This document shows positions 17,749-26,474 of a stretch of 64,000 nucleotides of DNA, one piece after another. Position 1 is the stretch's first letter; the number at the start of each line of letters is the position of its first letter. Under the pieces are notes generated by a model. That model made no database searches. It saw only the letters and a list, made by a program, of their open reading frames with translations, and was not told the DNA's origin. The translations under genes and the position numbers were made by a program. The stretch comes from Paenibacillus sp. 481. GTDB taxonomy: Bacteria > Bacillota > Bacilli > Paenibacillales > Paenibacillaceae. The stretch lies in NCBI RefSeq assembly GCF_021223605.1, contig NZ_CP075175.1, forward strand, positions 3,427,501 to 3,491,500, read 5' to 3'.

Positions 17749-18492
17749 ATGAAAAAGTTTATAGCTGGATTTGTGGCAGGAGGGCTACTGTTTGGTACGG
17801 TTGCAGCTTTTGCGCAAGATTTAAAAAATGTCTTGTTCGATATTAGCTCGGTTCAAGTAGATGGTGTTGAAGTGAATATGAAATCGAGTAATAAACCGTT
17901 TACTTTCAACGGCTACGCTTATATTCCAAGCTATATGCTTCCAGATATGGGTTACGTTGCGACACGCTCCCAAGATAAATCGGGTGTCGTATTGCGAAGT
18001 GTCGGACAGGCCTATTATCCGATCAGCGAAGATGCAAAAATTGCGGAAGCAAACGTGATTCCCGTTAAGACCATTTTGAATTCCCACGCATTTGTAAACG
18101 TTCAATATAAGAGCAAGGAACTGCTGGAAGACGATCAAAAAAAACCGTATGAGAACTACATCCACATCTCGCTCGACAATAATCGAGACAGTGCAAGTTA
18201 TTCAGATATCACGATCCATTTAGATGAAAAATTTCGGCGCTTCGGGGCTAAAGCACAATTGCTAAAACAAGCTTCCGATGCAAAGTTAAACGGGGCCGTG
18301 ACCGTATCTGCATATGTTGTGAATGATCGCAATCAAGAGACGCTAGTGAAATCATGGACCCTCGATGATAACCGTTTATCTGAAGATATGACGTTGTCGT
18401 TGCGTTACGCTAAATCGGTTCGCTTTAAAGTGACAACGACACATAAAGGGCAAATCAAATTTGCGCTGTTAAATCCTACGATTGTAAAGTAG
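17749..18492 (+). CDS. Secreted copper-amine-oxidase-type stalk protein
   Basis: 247 aa, ATG with SD agaggggga. A classical signal peptide is visible (MKKFIAGFVAGGLLFGTVAAFA, cleavage near AFA|Q). Next comes a stalk domain like the copper amine oxidase N-terminal domain: VQVDG, FNGYAYIPSYMLPDMGY, then a second beta-rich half of unknown function. Such proteins are abundant on the cell surface of Paenibacillus and are usually non-enzymatic. It lies 68 nt after the kinase gene and ends in a strong terminator, so it may be the last gene of the T7SS transcript, acting outside the cell. A direct T7SS role is inference from position only. Confidence 0.75.
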   Translation: MKKFIAGFVAGGLLFGTVAAFAQDLKNVLFDISSVQVDGVEVNMKSSNKPFTFNGYAYIPSYMLPDMGYVATRSQDKSGVVLRSVGQAYYPISEDAKIAEANVIPVKTILNSHAFVNVQYKSKELLEDDQKKPYENYIHISLDNNRDSASYSDITIHLDEKFRRFGAKAQLLKQASDAKLNGAVTVSAYVVNDRNQETLVKSWTLDDNRLSEDMTLSLRYAKSVRFKVTTTHKGQIKFALLNPTIVK

Positions 18493-18542
18493 AGCGCATA
18501 ATAGCTATCGCTCAAGCCTATTTGTAGCTACTTTGCTTTATC

Positions 18543-18577
18543 AAAGCCTGTTCCCGTTAGAGGGGCAGGCTTTTTTG
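18543..18577 (+). terminator. Intrinsic terminator ending the T7SS operon
   Basis: AAAGCCTGTTCCC pairs with GGGGCAGGCTTT around a GTTAGA loop, followed by six T residues. Confidence 0.85.
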
Positions 18578-18640
18578 TTTTAAATCGATTCATGATAGAA
18601 TTAATATAGATGGAATATTATTCAAGGGTGGCGTTTTTAT

Positions 18641-18865
18641 ATGTTTTATTTTTTATTAAGCATTAGCTTAATTCTTATTGTTTCAGGGGTATTTTTACTC
18701 ATCAAAAATGTAATCATGTGGGGCGGGATTCTCCTTGCAGTGGGCGTAGCTCTGCTTGTCCTCATTCTGATCCTTTACTACGACAGAAGAGATAACAAAT
18801 GGAGCAAATGGGATTGTGTTGACTGCGCCTCTTGCGCATCTATAGGAGTCTGTAGTTGTGATTGA
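18641..18865 (+). CDS. Small membrane protein with Cys-rich tail
   Basis: 74 aa, ATG with SD aagggtgg. Two adjacent hydrophobic helices (about 2-22 and 26-47) precede a charged turn (YYDRRDNKWSKWD) and a tail with five cysteines (CVDCASCASIGVCSCD). I do not recognise a family. The tail could bind metal or be thiol-modified. The last codons overlap the GTG start of the next gene by 8 nt, so the two are translationally coupled and may act together. Confidence 0.65.
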   Translation: MFYFLLSISLILIVSGVFLLIKNVIMWGGILLAVGVALLVLILILYYDRRDNKWSKWDCVDCASCASIGVCSCD

Positions 18866-19199
18866 GCGGCGTTTAATTCCGTGCCATCGACTACGATCTC
18901 GCTCTTTTGTTATTAGGGGCAGGCAATTTCCGATCTGTGCAAGGTGCACAGGGATTTTCGTAGGCTATTTCCTGTTACCTCTTTTTTTGATGTTTCAACC
19001 GAACACGGTTTCTATGTTGAACGTTCTCCTGTTCGTTTTTTTGCTGAGTGTTCCCATGTTAGTCGACGGATTTACGCAAAAATGGAAATGGCGTGAGAGC
19101 AATAATGGGCTTCGTCTGATGACGGGTGTACTGTTTGGTGCAGGACAAGCCACGTTAATCGGTAGTGTGGTCAATGAGATTGTTCGTTATTTCGTATGA
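18858..19199 (+). CDS. DUF2085 family membrane protein
   Basis: 113 aa from a GTG overlapping the previous gene. The N-terminal block (PCHRLRSRSF, then GRQFPICARCTGIFVGY) is the DUF2085 signature with conserved His and Cys residues. Three hydrophobic segments follow. Function is unknown; the CHR and CxxC-like residues suggest metal or redox chemistry at the membrane. It is followed by a terminator 100 nt downstream. Confidence 0.8.
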   Translation: MIERRLIPCHRLRSRSFVIRGRQFPICARCTGIFVGYFLLPLFLMFQPNTVSMLNVLLFVFLLSVPMLVDGFTQKWKWRESNNGLRLMTGVLFGAGQATLIGSVVNEIVRYFV

Positions 19200-19296
19200 C
19201 TGCGATAAGGATACAGCAAGTTGGGGCAACTAGACCTACCTACTGCAAATTAGAGTTTGATAGGAGGTTGTGACAAGAGTGCTATTTCTTTACGAA

Positions 19297-19328
19297 GTCT
19301 GTTCCTGATTGAGGGGCGGGCTTTTTTT
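19297..19328 (+). terminator. Intrinsic terminator after the DUF2085 gene
   Basis: GTCTGTTCCT (19297-19306) pairs through several G-U pairs with AGGGGCGGGC (19312-19321), followed by seven T residues. Confidence 0.75.
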
Positions 19329-19702
19329 GTGCTTACAAGATCGATGTATCTTAGTTTACAAAAACAATCCTTCTATATATAATATAGTAGATTATAATTA
19401 TAAAGTTAAACCATTCAAACTTTGCTTCTCACCTCTGCACCTTGTATTTTGCATCTATGTACCTTTTTACTTTTGCAGCTAACGGGTATGTAATGAAATG
19501 TGACCAGCATTTTCTAATTTAGTGTTAGCCAGCTTCTAGGTACAATCTTCCTAGAGATTTTCAGCACGTTGAAGTAGCATAGTGGTCATAGTAATGGTAC
19601 AATAATGCAAAATGGGGCAACATAAAAAAATGATGAGTATCTTAGAATCTCACGCCATTTTCGCAAAAAAACGATAAGAGTTGGAGAAGGAGGAAGTCAA
19701 TT
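19329..19702 (+). promoter_or_regulatory. Leader region of tkt with extended -10 candidate
   Basis: The 503-nt gap 19200-19702 holds the preceding terminator and then AT-rich sequence with no gene-like ORF and no riboswitch I recognise. TGGTACAAT at 19595-19603 is an extended -10 element about 100 nt before the tkt start; there is no good -35. The rest looks like ordinary upstream DNA. Confidence 0.35.
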
Positions 19703-21724
19703 ATGACTTTAAACCAAGCTAACATTGATCAATTGTCAGTTGCAGCGATTCGTACGCTTGCAATTGATGCAATAGAAAAAGCAAAATCAGGTCACCCAGG
19801 TATGCCAATGGGTGCAGCTCCGATGGGCTACCACCTGTTCGCGAAAGCAATGACTCATAACCCAGTTAACCCTATGTGGATTAACCGCGACCGCTTCGTA
19901 TTGTCTGCAGGTCACGGCTCCATGTTGCTATATAGCATGCTTCACTTGAGCGGCTACGACTTGCCGTTGGAAGAGATTAAGAACTTCCGTCAATGGGGCA
20001 GCAAAACGCCAGGCCACCCAGAGTTCGGTCACACAGCTGGTGTTGACGCAACTACTGGTCCGCTTGGACAAGGCTTTGCTATGTCCGTAGGTATGGCTAT
20101 GGCTGAAGCGCAGCTTGGCGCTACTTACAACCGTGAAGGCTACGATGTTGTTGACCACCACACATATGTTATTTGTGGCGATGGCGACTTGATGGAAGGT
20201 GTATCTAGCGAAGCGGCTTCGCTTGCAGGTCACTTGAAATTGGGCAAGCTTGTTGTGCTTTACGATTCCAACGACATCTCCTTGGATGGCGAATTGAACT
20301 TGTCGTTCAGCGAAAATGTACGTCAACGCTTTGATGCTTATGGCTGGCAAACGCTTGTCGTTGAAAACGGCACAGACTTGGCTGCTATCGCTCAAGCAGT
20401 TGAGCAAGCGAAACAAGAGACGAACAAGCCTACATTGATCGAAGTGAAGACAGTTATCGGCTATGGTAGCCCGAACAAGCAAGGTAAAGGCGGCCACGGC
20501 GGTACTCACGGTTCTCCACTCGGCGCAGAAGAAACAAAGTTGACTAAAGAATATTACAACTGGCCACATGCTGACTTCGAAGTTCCGACTGAAGTGTATT
20601 CCCACTTCGAAGAGAACGTGAAGCAAAAAGGTATCGTAGCTAACGATGCTTGGAACAGCATGTTCGCAGCTTACAAAAATGCTCATCCTGAGTTGGCACA
20701 GCAATTTGAGCTTGCTATCAATGGCCAATTGGCTGACAACTGGGATGCTGATCTTCCTAAATATGCAGCAGGCGACAGCGCTGTATCGACACGCGTAGCT
20801 TCTGGTAACGCGTTGAACGGCTTGGCGAAAAATGTTGCTCACTTGACAGGCGGTTCCGCTGACCTTGAGAGCTCGACAATGACGCATTTGAAAGGCTTGC
20901 CTGTATTCCGTCCAGGTAGCTACGAAGGCCGCAACATCTACTTCGGTGTGCGTGAATTCGCGATGGCTGCTGCGATGAACGGTATGGCTTTGCATGCCGG
21001 CGTTAAAGTATTTGGCGGTACGTTCTTCGTATTTACAGACTACTTGCGTCCAGCAGTGCGTTTGTCCGCATTGATGAAATCACCTGTCGTTTATGTATTG
21101 ACGCACGACAGTATCGCTGTTGGTGAAGATGGTCCAACGCACGAGCCGATCGAGCAGTTGGCTTCACTTCGTATCATCCCTGACTTGACAGTTATCCGTC
21201 CAGCTGACGGTAACGAAACGTCTGCAGCATGGGCATATGCGGTAGAGAACCAAGAGAATCCTGTTGCGCTCGTATTGACGCGTCAGAACTTGCCAATTCT
21301 TGATGCATCCGCAGAGCATGCACGCGAAGGTATCAAGCGTGGTGCATATGTTGTAGCCGACGCAGCTAACGGTCAGCCGCAAGCGCAAATTATTGCGACA
21401 GGCTCTGAAGTACAGCTTGCAGTTCGTGCTCAACAAGCACTTGCTGAAGAAGGCGTACAAGTACGTGTAATCAGCATGCCGAGCTGGGATTTGTTCGACA
21501 AGCAATCCCAAGAGTACAAAGATTCTGTCTTGTTGCCTAACGTTAAGGCACGCTTGGCAGTTGAAATGGCTCATCCGTTCGGATGGGAGCGCTTTGTTGG
21601 CGACCAAGGTAGCGTACTTGGTATCTCTACATTCGGCGCATCCGCTCCTGGCGACCGCGTAATGGCAGAGTACGGCTTCACAGTTGAGAACGTTGTGAGC
21701 CGTGTTAAAGCATTGCTTAAATAA
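19703..21724 (+). CDS. tkt: Transketolase
   Basis: 673 aa, ATG with SD gaaggagga. It is a thiamine-diphosphate enzyme of the non-oxidative pentose phosphate pathway that transfers two-carbon ketol units. Landmarks: [14 protein letters not shown], the ThDP-binding block [19 protein letters not shown] ending in SNDIS, the conserved [20 protein letters not shown], the pyrimidine-domain [13 protein letters not shown] and [16 protein letters not shown]. Length is normal for bacteria. The codon choice is noticeably more uniform than in the neighbours, consistent with high expression. It is transcribed alone, with ppnP following after a hairpin. Confidence 0.96.
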   Translation: MTLNQANIDQLSVAAIRTLAIDAIEKAKSGHPGMPMGAAPMGYHLFAKAMTHNPVNPMWINRDRFVLSAGHGSMLLYSMLHLSGYDLPLEEIKNFRQWGSKTPGHPEFGHTAGVDATTGPLGQGFAMSVGMAMAEAQLGATYNREGYDVVDHHTYVICGDGDLMEGVSSEAASLAGHLKLGKLVVLYDSNDISLDGELNLSFSENVRQRFDAYGWQTLVVENGTDLAAIAQAVEQAKQETNKPTLIEVKTVIGYGSPNKQGKGGHGGTHGSPLGAEETKLTKEYYNWPHADFEVPTEVYSHFEENVKQKGIVANDAWNSMFAAYKNAHPELAQQFELAINGQLADNWDADLPKYAAGDSAVSTRVASGNALNGLAKNVAHLTGGSADLESSTMTHLKGLPVFRPGSYEGRNIYFGVREFAMAAAMNGMALHAGVKVFGGTFFVFTDYLRPAVRLSALMKSPVVYVLTHDSIAVGEDGPTHEPIEQLASLRIIPDLTVIRPADGNETSAAWAYAVENQENPVALVLTRQNLPILDASAEHAREGIKRGAYVVADAANGQPQAQIIATGSEVQLAVRAQQALAEEGVQVRVISMPSWDLFDKQSQEYKDSVLLPNVKARLAVEMAHPFGWERFVGDQGSVLGISTFGASAPGDRVMAEYGFTVENVVSRVKALLK

Positions 21725-21760
21725 GCACTCGTAATCGTGTGCGTTCGTAATTGACGTTAC

Positions 21761-21792
21761 TAGTCCACATCTCAGAATTGAGATGTGGACTA
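21761..21792 (+). terminator. Perfect 14-bp hairpin after tkt
   Basis: TAGTCCACATCTCA and its exact complement around a GAAT loop. No T-tract follows (tacgtatata), so it is more likely an mRNA 3' stabiliser or weak terminator than a strong intrinsic terminator. Confidence 0.55.
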
Positions 21793-21835
21793 TACGTATA
21801 TATGAGCAAGTTAATGTTGAGGGGAGTAGGAGAAC

Positions 21836-22171
21836 ATGTCTAATGTATCGCAACAATCAGTAACGCAATTTGAGCAAGTATCTGTAGTAAAGGCTGCGAA
21901 TGTTTATTTTGACGGTAAAGTAACAAGCCGTACGGTGTTGTTCGCTGACGGAACGAAAAAGACGCTCGGTATTATGTTGCCAGGTGAATACGAATTTGGC
22001 ACAGATGTGAAAGAGTTAATGGAAATTATCGCGGGTTCGTTGGAAGTGAAATTACCTGGCAACGAGGCGTGGATTTCGATTAATGGCACGGGTGAATTTA
22101 TCGTACCGGCCCATGAAAAATTCCAGCTGCGCGTGCATCAAGTTACAGATTACTGCTGCTCCTACCTCTAA
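21836..22171 (+). CDS. ppnP: Pyrimidine/purine nucleoside phosphorylase PpnP (DUF1255)
   Basis: 111 aa, ATG with SD gaggggagtagg. Small cupin-fold enzyme that phosphorolyses several nucleosides to base and pentose-1-phosphate. Family marks: [34 protein letters not shown] and the C-terminal [11 protein letters not shown]...DYCCSYL. Its position next to transketolase fits pentose-phosphate salvage, though the hairpin between them suggests at least partly separate transcripts. It ends in a bidirectional terminator. Confidence 0.9.
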   Translation: MSNVSQQSVTQFEQVSVVKAANVYFDGKVTSRTVLFADGTKKTLGIMLPGEYEFGTDVKELMEIIAGSLEVKLPGNEAWISINGTGEFIVPAHEKFQLRVHQVTDYCCSYL

Positions 22172-22204
22172 GATTACTCATCTGTACTCGTACATGTCAT
22201 ACGA

Positions 22205-22251
22205 AAAAGCCTGTCCGCTCATTCGCTCCTAGCGAACACGGACAGGCTTTT
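22205..22251. terminator. Bidirectional terminator between ppnP and the dehydrogenase
   Basis: AAAAGCCTGTCCG (22205-22217) pairs perfectly with 22239-22251. An inner helix TTCGCT/AGCGAA lies in the loop. A-tract on one side and T-tract on the other serve both convergent genes. Confidence 0.9.
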
Positions 22252-22273
22252 ATTTTAACGCCACAAGTTTCTC

Positions 22274-23173
22274 TTACTTATCTGTCGGCTGCCCAATTGA
22301 ACGACCGATCCACTGCTCGTACATTTTAACAACAGCACATAAATCCTCTTCGCCATAACCAGCCGTTTGCCCCATTTGGAACAAACTTTTAGCTGCATCA
22401 AGCATGGGGGACGGTGACTGCATGTCCTCTGTCAGTCGTGAAGCGAGCTTCAAGTCTTTCAACATGAGCTGGAGCGAAAATTGATTGTCAAAGTTGCCAG
22501 CAATTATTTTTTGCCCTTTTAAATCGGCCGCTCGACTGCCACCAGTTCCGTTTTGCACGACATCCAAAAACGCTGTTGGATTTACGCCTGCTTTTGCAAC
22601 AATGGAGAAGCCCTCTGCCAAAGCCGCGTTATTAATGCCTACAAGCGCGTTATGCGCCAGCTTCGTAATTGAGCCGCTACCCGTAGGGCCCATATGTATA
22701 ATTTTACGTCCCATCGCTTCCAATACATCCATCGCGCCTTCAAGCACGGCTGTGTCGCCACCTACCATAAAGACGAGTGTCCCTTCGATTGCAGCTGGCT
22801 TGCTACCTGTAACAGGAGCATCCAAAAAGCTCGCTCCCTTTGCGCTACAATCTGCTGCCAGTCGTGCGACGAGCGACGGTGAAATTGTACTGCTGTCAAT
22901 AATCGTAGTGCCTGGTCGTGTCGTTTCCAATAAGCCATGGTCACCATAGTAGACTTGCTCAATCGAGTGATCGTTGCTTACCATCGTGAGCACGACATCT
23001 GCATGTGCTGCTGCTTCGGCAGGCGTTGCCGCGACTTGCGCTCCCATTGCGCGTAGCGGTTCTGCTTTTGCGCTTGTCCGATTATAGACGGTAACTGCGA
23101 AGCCTTTGCGCAGTAAGTTTTCCGCCATCGGCGCTCCCATTGTGCCTAATCCGATTACTGCTACCGTTTTCAT
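22274..23173 (-). CDS. NAD(P)-dependent 3-hydroxyisobutyrate-dehydrogenase-family oxidoreductase
   Basis: 299 aa from the ATG at 23173 (SD gaggtgacacac). The frame extends 85 codons further upstream, but that part lacks family similarity and an SD. The N-terminal Rossmann motif is GLGTMGAPMA (GxGxxG). DAPVTGSKPAA is the substrate-side signature of beta-hydroxyacid dehydrogenases, and the catalytic Lys lies in SITKLAHNAL. The closest functional groups are 3-hydroxyisobutyrate, tartronate semialdehyde and glyoxylate/succinate-semialdehyde reductases. The substrate cannot be fixed from sequence alone. Monocistronic and divergent from pgi. Confidence 0.88.
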   Translation of the reverse strand: MKTVAVIGLGTMGAPMAENLLRKGFAVTVYNRTSAKAEPLRAMGAQVAATPAEAAAHADVVLTMVSNDHSIEQVYYGDHGLLETTRPGTTIIDSSTISPSLVARLAADCSAKGASFLDAPVTGSKPAAIEGTLVFMVGGDTAVLEGAMDVLEAMGRKIIHMGPTGSGSITKLAHNALVGINNAALAEGFSIVAKAGVNPTAFLDVVQNGTGGSRAADLKGQKIIAGNFDNQFSLQLMLKDLKLASRLTEDMQSPSPMLDAAKSLFQMGQTAGYGEEDLCAVVKMYEQWIGRSIGQPTDK

Positions 23174-23450
23174 GTGTGTCACCTCGTCATAGTCATAACC
23201 ATATTTTGTCGATATCCATTCTATCATATCAACATACGCCAAGTAAGCAAGATATATATGGTCCGTGAGTGTTACCGTATCATTCCTTAATATAATAATT
23301 TGTGGACCCCTATAAAATTGTTTTATTTTGTAAACCCTTACATTCGGATATGTTCCCTTGTGTTTCTTTTCAAAATCCTTTATCCTGAAATTAGTGATTT
23401 CGCGGGTTAAAGTGGCAAAGTCAACCAATACTCGACGAGGAGGCTGTACA

Positions 23451-24806
23451 ATGACTAAAAAAGTACACTTTGATTATAGTAAGGCGCTGGCATTTGTGGG
23501 CCAGCATGAAGTAGATTATTTTGCAGAGCCGATTCGTGTGGCTCACGAGCAATTACATAGTAAGACAGGAGCAGGATCTGACTACTTGGGTTGGGTTGAC
23601 CTTCCATCCAACTACGATAAAGAGGAATTTGCACGCATTCAAGCAGCAGCAGCCCGCATTCAAGCGAATTCTGAAGTTCTTATCGTAATTGGTATCGGTG
23701 GTTCTTACCTTGGCGCACGCGCAGCGATTGAAATGTTGAGCCATTCGTTCTACAACATGCTGCCGAAGGACAAGCGTAAGACGCCTGAGATTTATTTTGC
23801 AGGTAACAACATCAGTTCTACATATGTCACGCATCTGTTGCAGTTGATCGAAGGCAAGGACTTCTCGATTAATGTGATTTCCAAGTCTGGTACAACGACA
23901 GAGCCAGCGATTGCTTTCCGTATTTTCCGTGAATTGTTGGAGAAAAAATACGGCAAAGAAGAAGCGCAAAACCGTATTTTCGCAACAACCGATACAGCTA
24001 AAGGTGCATTGAAGACGCTTTCTACAGAAGAAGGCTATGAGACTTTCGTCATTCCTGACGATGTCGGTGGCCGTTATTCCGTACTGACAGCAGTTGGTTT
24101 GCTACCCATTGCCGTGGCGGGCATTAATATCGAAGAAATGATGCAAGGTGCGCAAGCGGCAGCGGAGGAGTTCAGCAACCCTAACGTAGCTGAGAACTTG
24201 AGCTATCAATATGCGGCTGTACGCAACGCATTGTATCGCAAAGGCAAGACGACAGAAATTCTCGTCAATTACGAGCCTTCCCTTCACTATGTATCTGAGT
24301 GGTGGAAGCAGTTGTTTGGTGAGAGCGAAGGTAAGGATAACAAAGGTATTTATCCGTCTTCTGTTGACTTCTCGACAGATTTGCACTCCATGGGTCAATT
24401 TATCCAAGAAGGAACGCGCAATCTGTTTGAAACGGTTATTCAAGTGGCAGAAGTGCCACATCAGATTACAATTAATGAAGATCCAGCAGATTTGGATGGC
24501 CTGAATTTCTTAGTAGGCAAGACGATGGACTTCGTGAACAAGAAGGCATTTGAAGGAACGATGCTCGCGCATACGGACGGCAACGTGCCTAACCTTATCG
24601 TGACGATTCCGGATATGACGCCGTATACGTTCGGTTATTTGGTGTACTTCTTTGAAAAAGCTTGCGGCATTAGCGGTTACTTGCTTGGTGTTAACCCATT
24701 TGACCAGCCCGGTGTCGAAGCTTACAAGAGGAACATGTTTGCCTTGCTAGGCAAGCCGGGCTATGAAGAAGAGAAGGCAGCCTTGGAATCAAGACTGACT
24801 CAATAA
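23451..24806 (+). CDS. pgi: Glucose-6-phosphate isomerase
   Basis: 451 aa from the ATG at 23451 with SD gaggagg. An in-frame start 93 nt upstream lacks an SD. It interconverts glucose-6-P and fructose-6-P in glycolysis and gluconeogenesis. Landmarks: [31 protein letters not shown] (sugar-phosphate SIS motif), [42 protein letters not shown] and the C-terminal [10 protein letters not shown]. It is of the normal Firmicute short type. A terminator-like hairpin lies in the gap before yigZ. Confidence 0.96.
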   Translation: MTKKVHFDYSKALAFVGQHEVDYFAEPIRVAHEQLHSKTGAGSDYLGWVDLPSNYDKEEFARIQAAAARIQANSEVLIVIGIGGSYLGARAAIEMLSHSFYNMLPKDKRKTPEIYFAGNNISSTYVTHLLQLIEGKDFSINVISKSGTTTEPAIAFRIFRELLEKKYGKEEAQNRIFATTDTAKGALKTLSTEEGYETFVIPDDVGGRYSVLTAVGLLPIAVAGINIEEMMQGAQAAAEEFSNPNVAENLSYQYAAVRNALYRKGKTTEILVNYEPSLHYVSEWWKQLFGESEGKDNKGIYPSSVDFSTDLHSMGQFIQEGTRNLFETVIQVAEVPHQITINEDPADLDGLNFLVGKTMDFVNKKAFEGTMLAHTDGNVPNLIVTIPDMTPYTFGYLVYFFEKACGISGYLLGVNPFDQPGVEAYKRNMFALLGKPGYEEEKAALESRLTQ

Positions 24807-24875
24807 TCATTCACAACTAGCTGACTTACATCATAATGGCAATTTAGACATCTTAGACATACGATCAGCAGCAGG

Positions 24876-24908
24876 AAGCAGTTTACCATATTGGTGAACT
24901 GCTTTCTT
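24876..24908 (+). terminator. Terminator hairpin after pgi
   Basis: AAGCAGTTTACC pairs with GGTGAACTGCTT around ATATT, followed by TCTT. The T-tract is short. It lies 22 nt before the next start codon. Confidence 0.6.
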
Positions 24909-24930
24909 AGCAATCTCGGAAGGTGAACTT

Positions 24931-25563
24931 ATGTTAGAACGTTACAAAACCGTACGACAAGCAGGTAATAAAGAAATCGTGATTAAGAAATCGCGCTTTA
25001 TCGGTTACGGCAAGCCTGTCGAAACAGAGGAAGAAGCGATTGCTTTTATAGAAGATTTAAAGAAAAAGCATTGGAATGCAACGCACAATTGTTCCGCTTA
25101 TATGATTGGCGAGCGTGACGAGATTCAGCGCGCATCTGACGATGGTGAGCCTAGTGGAACGGCGGGCAAGCCCATTTTAGAGGTAATCAAAAATCAAGGC
25201 CTCAAAAATGTAGCTATCGTCGTGACACGTTACTTTGGCGGAATTATGCTTGGCGCAGGTGGGCTCGTTCGTGCTTATACGGATGGAGCGGTAGCTGCAA
25301 TCGAAGCAGCACAATCGATTACGAAGGTGCTGCATCAGGAAGTGTTTGTTGAAGTGGATTACACATGGCTAGGAAAGTTAGAGAATGAACTTAGAAATAG
25401 AGAGATGCGGATGGGAGATACGCAATTTACGGATAAAGTAACTCTTACTTGCTTACCGATCCAATCGGAGAGCGATTCGTTTGTTGCGTGGATAACGGAT
25501 TTGACACAAGGTCAGGCCGATATTCGGATGGGAGAAGCTGTCTATTACATTGAGGGAGAATAA
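24931..25563 (+). CDS. YigZ/IMPACT family protein (UPF0029)
   Basis: 210 aa, ATG with SD ggaaggtg. The N-terminal IMPACT/UPF0029 domain has the signature HNCSAYMIG, RASDDGEPSGTAGKPILEVI and TRYFGGIMLGAGGLVRAY. The C-terminal ~70 residues form the ferredoxin-like DUF1949 domain. This is the YvyE/YigZ family; a translation-related role has been proposed by analogy with eukaryotic IMPACT. It is separated from the TetR gene by only 12 nt, so the two are probably co-transcribed. Confidence 0.9.
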   Translation: MLERYKTVRQAGNKEIVIKKSRFIGYGKPVETEEEAIAFIEDLKKKHWNATHNCSAYMIGERDEIQRASDDGEPSGTAGKPILEVIKNQGLKNVAIVVTRYFGGIMLGAGGLVRAYTDGAVAAIEAAQSITKVLHQEVFVEVDYTWLGKLENELRNREMRMGDTQFTDKVTLTCLPIQSESDSFVAWITDLTQGQADIRMGEAVYYIEGE

Positions 25564-25575
25564 GGAGAACAGCCT

Positions 25576-26184
25576 ATGCCAAGAAAAGCAGTAGATCAGG
25601 AATTGTCCCGCGAACGTATTTTGGAGGTTGCCCGCCATTTGTTCGTCACGAAAGGGTATCGTTCGATTTCAATGAGAAGCATTGGCCAGCAGCTTGGGTA
25701 TAGTCATGGATCACTTTATTATCATTTTAAAGATAAAGCTGAGCTGTTCTATGCACTTGTGCAAGAAGATTTTTTTCATCTTGCACGACTGTTTGAACGT
25801 GTAATGGCACAAGTGCCAACCGAAGGAATGACGAAGCTGGAGCAAATTATGCTGGAGTTTACGCGCTTCGGTTTAACGAATCCACATCATTACGAAATCA
25901 TGTTTATGACGCGAGACGAGGAATTGCTTGCCTACGCACGTGCGGAGCAAGCGCGACTGCTTGAAATGTTCTCTGTTATTGTAAGACAAACTATGGCTAT
26001 TAACTTGCAAGGCGAAAATGAAGGACACAATATACCGCGAAGCTTGTTTCTAGCCATGCACGGTTTTATCTCCTTCTACATTCAAGATCAAGTCAGCTTT
26101 GAAGATGTAAAACCTGCGGCAGCGGCACATGTGCGATTTTTGTGCCGCCGTGCGATGGAGGCTGTTCAATCAGCTTCCGCGTAA
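25576..26184 (+). CDS. TetR/AcrR-family transcriptional regulator
   Basis: 202 aa, ATG with SD aaggaga, 12 nt after yigZ. The N-terminal TetR helix-turn-helix spans about residues 10-57 (ILEVARHLFVTKGY, then SIGQQLGYSHGSLYYHFKDKAELF). The C-terminal ligand domain is of the WHG/TetR_C type with an FISFYIQDQVSFE helix near the end. Ligand and targets are unknown. No efflux pump or membrane target lies next to it. It could regulate its own operon or the structured-leader LysM gene downstream. Confidence 0.88.
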   Translation: MPRKAVDQELSRERILEVARHLFVTKGYRSISMRSIGQQLGYSHGSLYYHFKDKAELFYALVQEDFFHLARLFERVMAQVPTEGMTKLEQIMLEFTRFGLTNPHHYEIMFMTRDEELLAYARAEQARLLEMFSVIVRQTMAINLQGENEGHNIPRSLFLAMHGFISFYIQDQVSFEDVKPAAAAHVRFLCRRAMEAVQSASA

Positions 26185-26220
26185 CGCCGAAGAGTCGTAT
26201 GAAAATTAATGACGCAATGC

Positions 26221-26460
26221 CTCACGTTTTGTTTACGTTCACATATAGTGATATTAGCCTAACTTCAAACGCGGTTAAACAATCGGCACACGAGGCAGAG
26301 CATCTCTGCTGAGTTGTTGCTTAATCATACAAGACGTTGGTGTCTGCAACGGGCTGCACTTAGCATTTCCATGCTTTAGTGCTTTCCAGCTTGACAAAAG
26401 TGCCAATGCATCACGATACCCGTTTCAAGCTTATATGGTGAATGATGAACAAAACGTGAG
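26221..26460 (+). ncRNA. Candidate structured leader RNA upstream of the LysM gene
   Basis: A nested set of complementary segments read by eye. P1: CTCACGTTTTGTT (26221-26233) with AACAAAACGTGAG (26448-26460), perfect over 13 bp. P1b: TTCACATATA (26238-26247) with TATATGGTGAA (26432-26442), one bulged G. P2: 26263-26274 with 26419-26429 (one mismatch, one bulge). P3: GGCAC (26285-26289) with GTGCC (26400-26404). Inside are three hairpins: GCAGAG/CTCTGC (26295-26309), GTTGC...AGAC/GTCTGCAAC (26316-26350) and GCACT-AGCAT/ATGCT-AGTGC (26356-26382). The P1 3' strand runs directly into the SD (gaggaggt) of the LysM gene, so folding could control translation. It matches no riboswitch class I know. 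A palindromic MITE-like remnant is the alternative. Confidence 0.5.
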
Positions 26461-26474
26461 GAGGTCAGATATTA

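Noticed and set aside
19264-19308. Tiny GTG-initiated frame with AGGAGG upstream, before the terminator at 19297
   Set aside because: About 9-13 codons, ending inside the terminator stem; start spacing is poor and nothing indicates a regulated downstream gene.
19928-20995. 355-codon antisense frame over transketolase
   Set aside because: Shadow of a conserved, highly expressed gene with biased codons; no SD and no protein-like features.
23174-23428. 85-codon N-terminal extension of the dehydrogenase gene
   Set aside because: The family Rossmann motif begins right at the ATG at 23173, which has its own SD; the extension has no SD and no similarity to the family.
26221-26460. c-di-AMP (ydaO) riboswitch as an explanation of the LysM leader
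   Set aside because: Context fits, but the G-rich GAGCC-type conserved segments of that class are missing. Kept as an unclassified structured leader instead.
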